Below, one piece after another: positions 62,413-64,000 of a stretch of 64,000 nucleotides of DNA. Origin of the DNA: Hyphomicrobiales bacterium (GTDB lineage Bacteria; Pseudomonadota; Alphaproteobacteria; Rhizobiales; Rhizobiaceae). The stretch lies in NCBI GenBank assembly GCA_900468065.1, contig UBTA01000115.1, positions 8,317-72,316 on the forward strand, given 5' to 3'. The translations under genes and the position numbers were made by a program. Every line of letters begins with the position of its first letter. Position 1 is the first letter of the stretch. A model generated the notes under the pieces. That model was not told where the DNA came from and did no database searches. It saw nothing but the letters and a program-made list of their open reading frames with translations.

Positions 62413-63436
62413 GCGATGCTCCTGTGAACATTGCCTTGAGGCGATGGACGTGGGAATCCGCGCCCTCTACGGCGGGGTCGCAGCAGACAATCTCGTTGAC
62501 GATATAAAGCGGCCGCCGTTTCGTCTCCATGTACATGCGGCCAAGATATTCACCAAAGATACCCAGCACGAGCAGTTGCACGCTGCCCAGTATCAGGACA
62601 ATTGCTGCAAGACTCGTCCAGCCGGGTATGACATTGCCTTCGATCCACGAGACGATGGTGTAGCCAAGCGCCAGCAGACCAATCGCGCCGAAGATCATGC
62701 CCAGATGCGACGCAAAGCGCAGTGGTACAATCGAAAAGCTGGTCATCGCATCCATTGCCAGCAGGATCATCTTGCGAAGCGGATAATGCGTTGTACCGGC
62801 GAAACGCGCCTGCCGGTGATAGTGAAAGGCGGTCTGCTTCAAACCGATCCAAGTGACCATGCCGCGGATGAAACGGTAGCGCTCCGGCATGGCGTTGAGA
62901 TGATCCACCGCACGGCGGCTCATCAGCCGGAAGTCTCCGGTATCGGCGGCAATATCCATGTCGACCATTCGCCTGAGCAGCCGGTAGAACAGCGTTGCAG
63001 ACGACCTCTTGAACAGGCTTTCGCCTTCGCGCTTCAGCCTCTGGCCGTAGACGACGTCGAAGCCCTCGTCCATCCGTGTCATCATTGGTCCGAGGAGTTC
63101 CGGCGGGTCCTGCAGATCGGCATCCAGAATAAGAACTCTTTGGCCGCGGCTAAACTCCAGTCCGGCGCTGAGCGCGACCTGATGGCCATAGTTGCGTGAA
63201 AGATCGACGGCAATAACGCGGGGATCATGTCTGGCAAGTTCGATAATGGCCTCGCGCGTGCCGTCGGTCGCGCCATCAATCACGAGAACGATCTCATAAG
63301 ACGTGCCGACGTGTGAGTCACAGGCAGCCGTAACGCGCCGGTGCAGTTCTCCCATACCATCCAGTTCATTGTAGCAGGGGATGACCACTGAAAGTGCGAT
63401 TGCCTGCCTTGTCGCGATATCCATCCGCTCCGGCAT
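62405..63436 (-). CDS. GtrB/DPM1-like glycosyltransferase, family 2
   Basis: A 343-residue protein with an N-terminal GT2 domain: LSVVIPCYNELDGMGELHRR, YEIVLVIDGATDGTREAIIE, NYGHQVALSAGLEFSRG, and the DxD plus QDPPE block LILDADLQDPPELL. The C-terminal part has two membrane helices (GMIFGAIGLLALGYTIVSWI and SLAAIVLILGSVQLLVLGIF) and GEYLGRMYMETKRRPLYIV, the GtrB type that transfers a sugar to undecaprenyl phosphate. It is the first gene of the surface-glycan set, with GGGAGCGGCGGG before ATG 63436. Confidence 0.92.
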   Translation of the reverse strand: MPERMDIATRQAIALSVVIPCYNELDGMGELHRRVTAACDSHVGTSYEIVLVIDGATDGTREAIIELARHDPRVIAVDLSRNYGHQVALSAGLEFSRGQRVLILDADLQDPPELLGPMMTRMDEGFDVVYGQRLKREGESLFKRSSATLFYRLLRRMVDMDIAADTGDFRLMSRRAVDHLNAMPERYRFIRGMVTWIGLKQTAFHYHRQARFAGTTHYPLRKMILLAMDAMTSFSIVPLRFASHLGMIFGAIGLLALGYTIVSWIEGNVIPGWTSLAAIVLILGSVQLLVLGIFGEYLGRMYMETKRRPLYIVNEIVCCDPAVEGADSHVHRLKAMFTGASRA

Positions 63437-63654
63437 CCCGCCGCTCCCCGATATTCATCTGGGTTGTAGGACATAGCGATTAAAAATCCGTTCGTGCCTT
63501 GCCGGGAGAGGCCATAGGCGATCAGGGTGGGCTAGCATCATCCGGTGCTGAAGCGGCGGCATGTTCATGAATGATTGCAACCTTTGGCAGGCGGTGCGAA
63601 ACGTTTCGTTAACCGTTCCCGACCAGTCTCTGTATTCCAACAGGAGGGTCTAAT

Positions 63655-63798
63655 ATGTCTGACGCAATACTGGACTTACTGGAGAGTGCGAAAATGTTGA
63701 GTGATGCAAATTCGGACTACACATTGTCCTTTCTTGTCGGGATGGCCATACGGCAAGCACGGGAAACAGCGCCAAAAAAGCAGAAAAAGGCAGCATGA
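63655..63798 (+). CDS. 47-residue small protein
   Basis: ATG 63655 is preceded by an excellent AGGAGGGTC ribosome binding site. The translation (MSDAILDLLESAKMLSDANS, then FLVGMAIRQARETAPKKQKK ending AA) has an amphipathic helix and a basic tail. It is divergent from the glycosyltransferase, with about 220 bases between. No family was recognised. A signal peptide is absent; the basic tail might bind nucleic acid or membrane lipid. Confidence 0.65.
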   Translation: MSDAILDLLESAKMLSDANSDYTLSFLVGMAIRQARETAPKKQKKAA

Positions 63799-63820
63799 CT
63801 GTCGTCGGTTGTTGCATGGT

Positions 63821-63840
63821 CCGCCGACGTTGTTCGGCGG
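63821..63840 (+). terminator. Weak hairpin after the 47-residue gene
   Basis: CCGCCGA (63821-63827) and TCGGCGG (63834-63840) form a perfect 7-bp stem with a 6-base loop, 22 bases after the stop. There is no T tract, so termination strength is uncertain. Confidence 0.5.
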
Positions 63841-63973
63841 GGATGGCGCTTGGTGTTTCCGTCAAACTTTCGATGAGTTCGCGCCGTCCTTGAGCGGGTG
63901 TTGCTGAGATCGCCAGGCCGCTGTACTGGCCGGGAAGTTTATAGTGGGACGGCGGATCAAAGAGAGGACTGCC

Positions 63974-64000
63974 ATGTCATTGCGGCCGGCGATGATGCGG
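63974..64000 (+). CDS. First nine codons of a gene running off the window
   Basis: ATG 63974 follows AGAGAGGACTGCC with GAGG at good spacing; the frame reads MSLRPAMMR to the window end. Nothing more can be said. Confidence 0.4.

Overview
The window reads as chromosomal DNA of an alphaproteobacterium in the Rhizobiaceae (Rhizobium/Agrobacterium-like). This rests on gene content and style: a gcl-hyi-glxR-glycerate kinase cluster, pcaIJF under an IclR regulator, two cobalamin riboswitches in front of metE and nrdHIEF, HWE-type histidine kinases, Xre-RES toxin-antitoxin genes, a rhizobial palindromic intergenic repeat, GC-rich coding DNA and frequent GTG/TTG starts. No rRNA, tRNA, CRISPR array or prophage was seen.

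Region 1 (1-11200) is accessory and partly decayed. It holds an exonuclease III gene that has lost its middle, tail and head fragments of IS3 and IS21 transposases, a DUF1810 gene, a PAS-PAS-GAF hybrid histidine kinase broken by two single-base frameshifts, an AraC-type remnant, a PAS-GGDEF-EAL protein, a cold-shock gene with a 5' hairpin and a terminator, and an HWE kinase with a stand-alone receiver.

Region 2 (11200-28300) is metabolic core. gcl-hyi-glxR convert glyoxylate to glycerate, which a MOFRL-type kinase phosphorylates. After a DUF4174 gene and a TIGR03862 flavoprotein comes a complete leucine/isovalerate operon (isovaleryl-CoA dehydrogenase, both methylcrotonyl-CoA carboxylase subunits, HMG-CoA lyase, methylglutaconyl-CoA hydratase) with a RidA gene embedded in it. 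An Xre-RES toxin-antitoxin pair, a membrane desaturase and an orphan PhnD-like protein follow.

Region 3 (28300-36120) is the most unusual block. A ROK regulator without the usual zinc cysteines, an M20 amidohydrolase, two paralogous periplasmic binding proteins (the second frameshifted), an RbsC-type permease, a YhfX-like PLP enzyme and a single-domain ATPase sit on one strand, with strong hairpins between the binding-protein and permease genes. It looks like an uptake-and-processing system for an amide- or amino-acid-like compound of unknown identity. Region 4 (36120-40200) has two TetR-regulated units: a Bcr/CflA efflux pump and a DUF418 membrane protein.

Region 5 (40300-47600) has two cobalamin riboswitches. 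One precedes metE, which carries an amber codon at position 27; the other precedes nrdH-nrdI-nrdE-nrdF and lies behind a near-consensus NrdR box overlapping the likely promoter. Both switches govern B12-independent isozymes; with metE broken the strain should depend on B12-dependent methionine synthesis. Region 6 (47600-55800) holds a TPR membrane protein, two exported DUF1254/DUF1214 proteins and a large secreted SH3 protein with three internal repeats and a glycine-rich tail. Region 7 (55900-59700) is pcaR-pcaIJF (beta-ketoadipate to succinyl-CoA and acetyl-CoA). Region 8 (63440 back to 59770) is a minus-strand surface-glycan set: GtrB-like glycosyltransferase, methyltransferase, GtrA flippase and a polytopic membrane protein. 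A 47-residue small gene and the first codons of another gene close the window.
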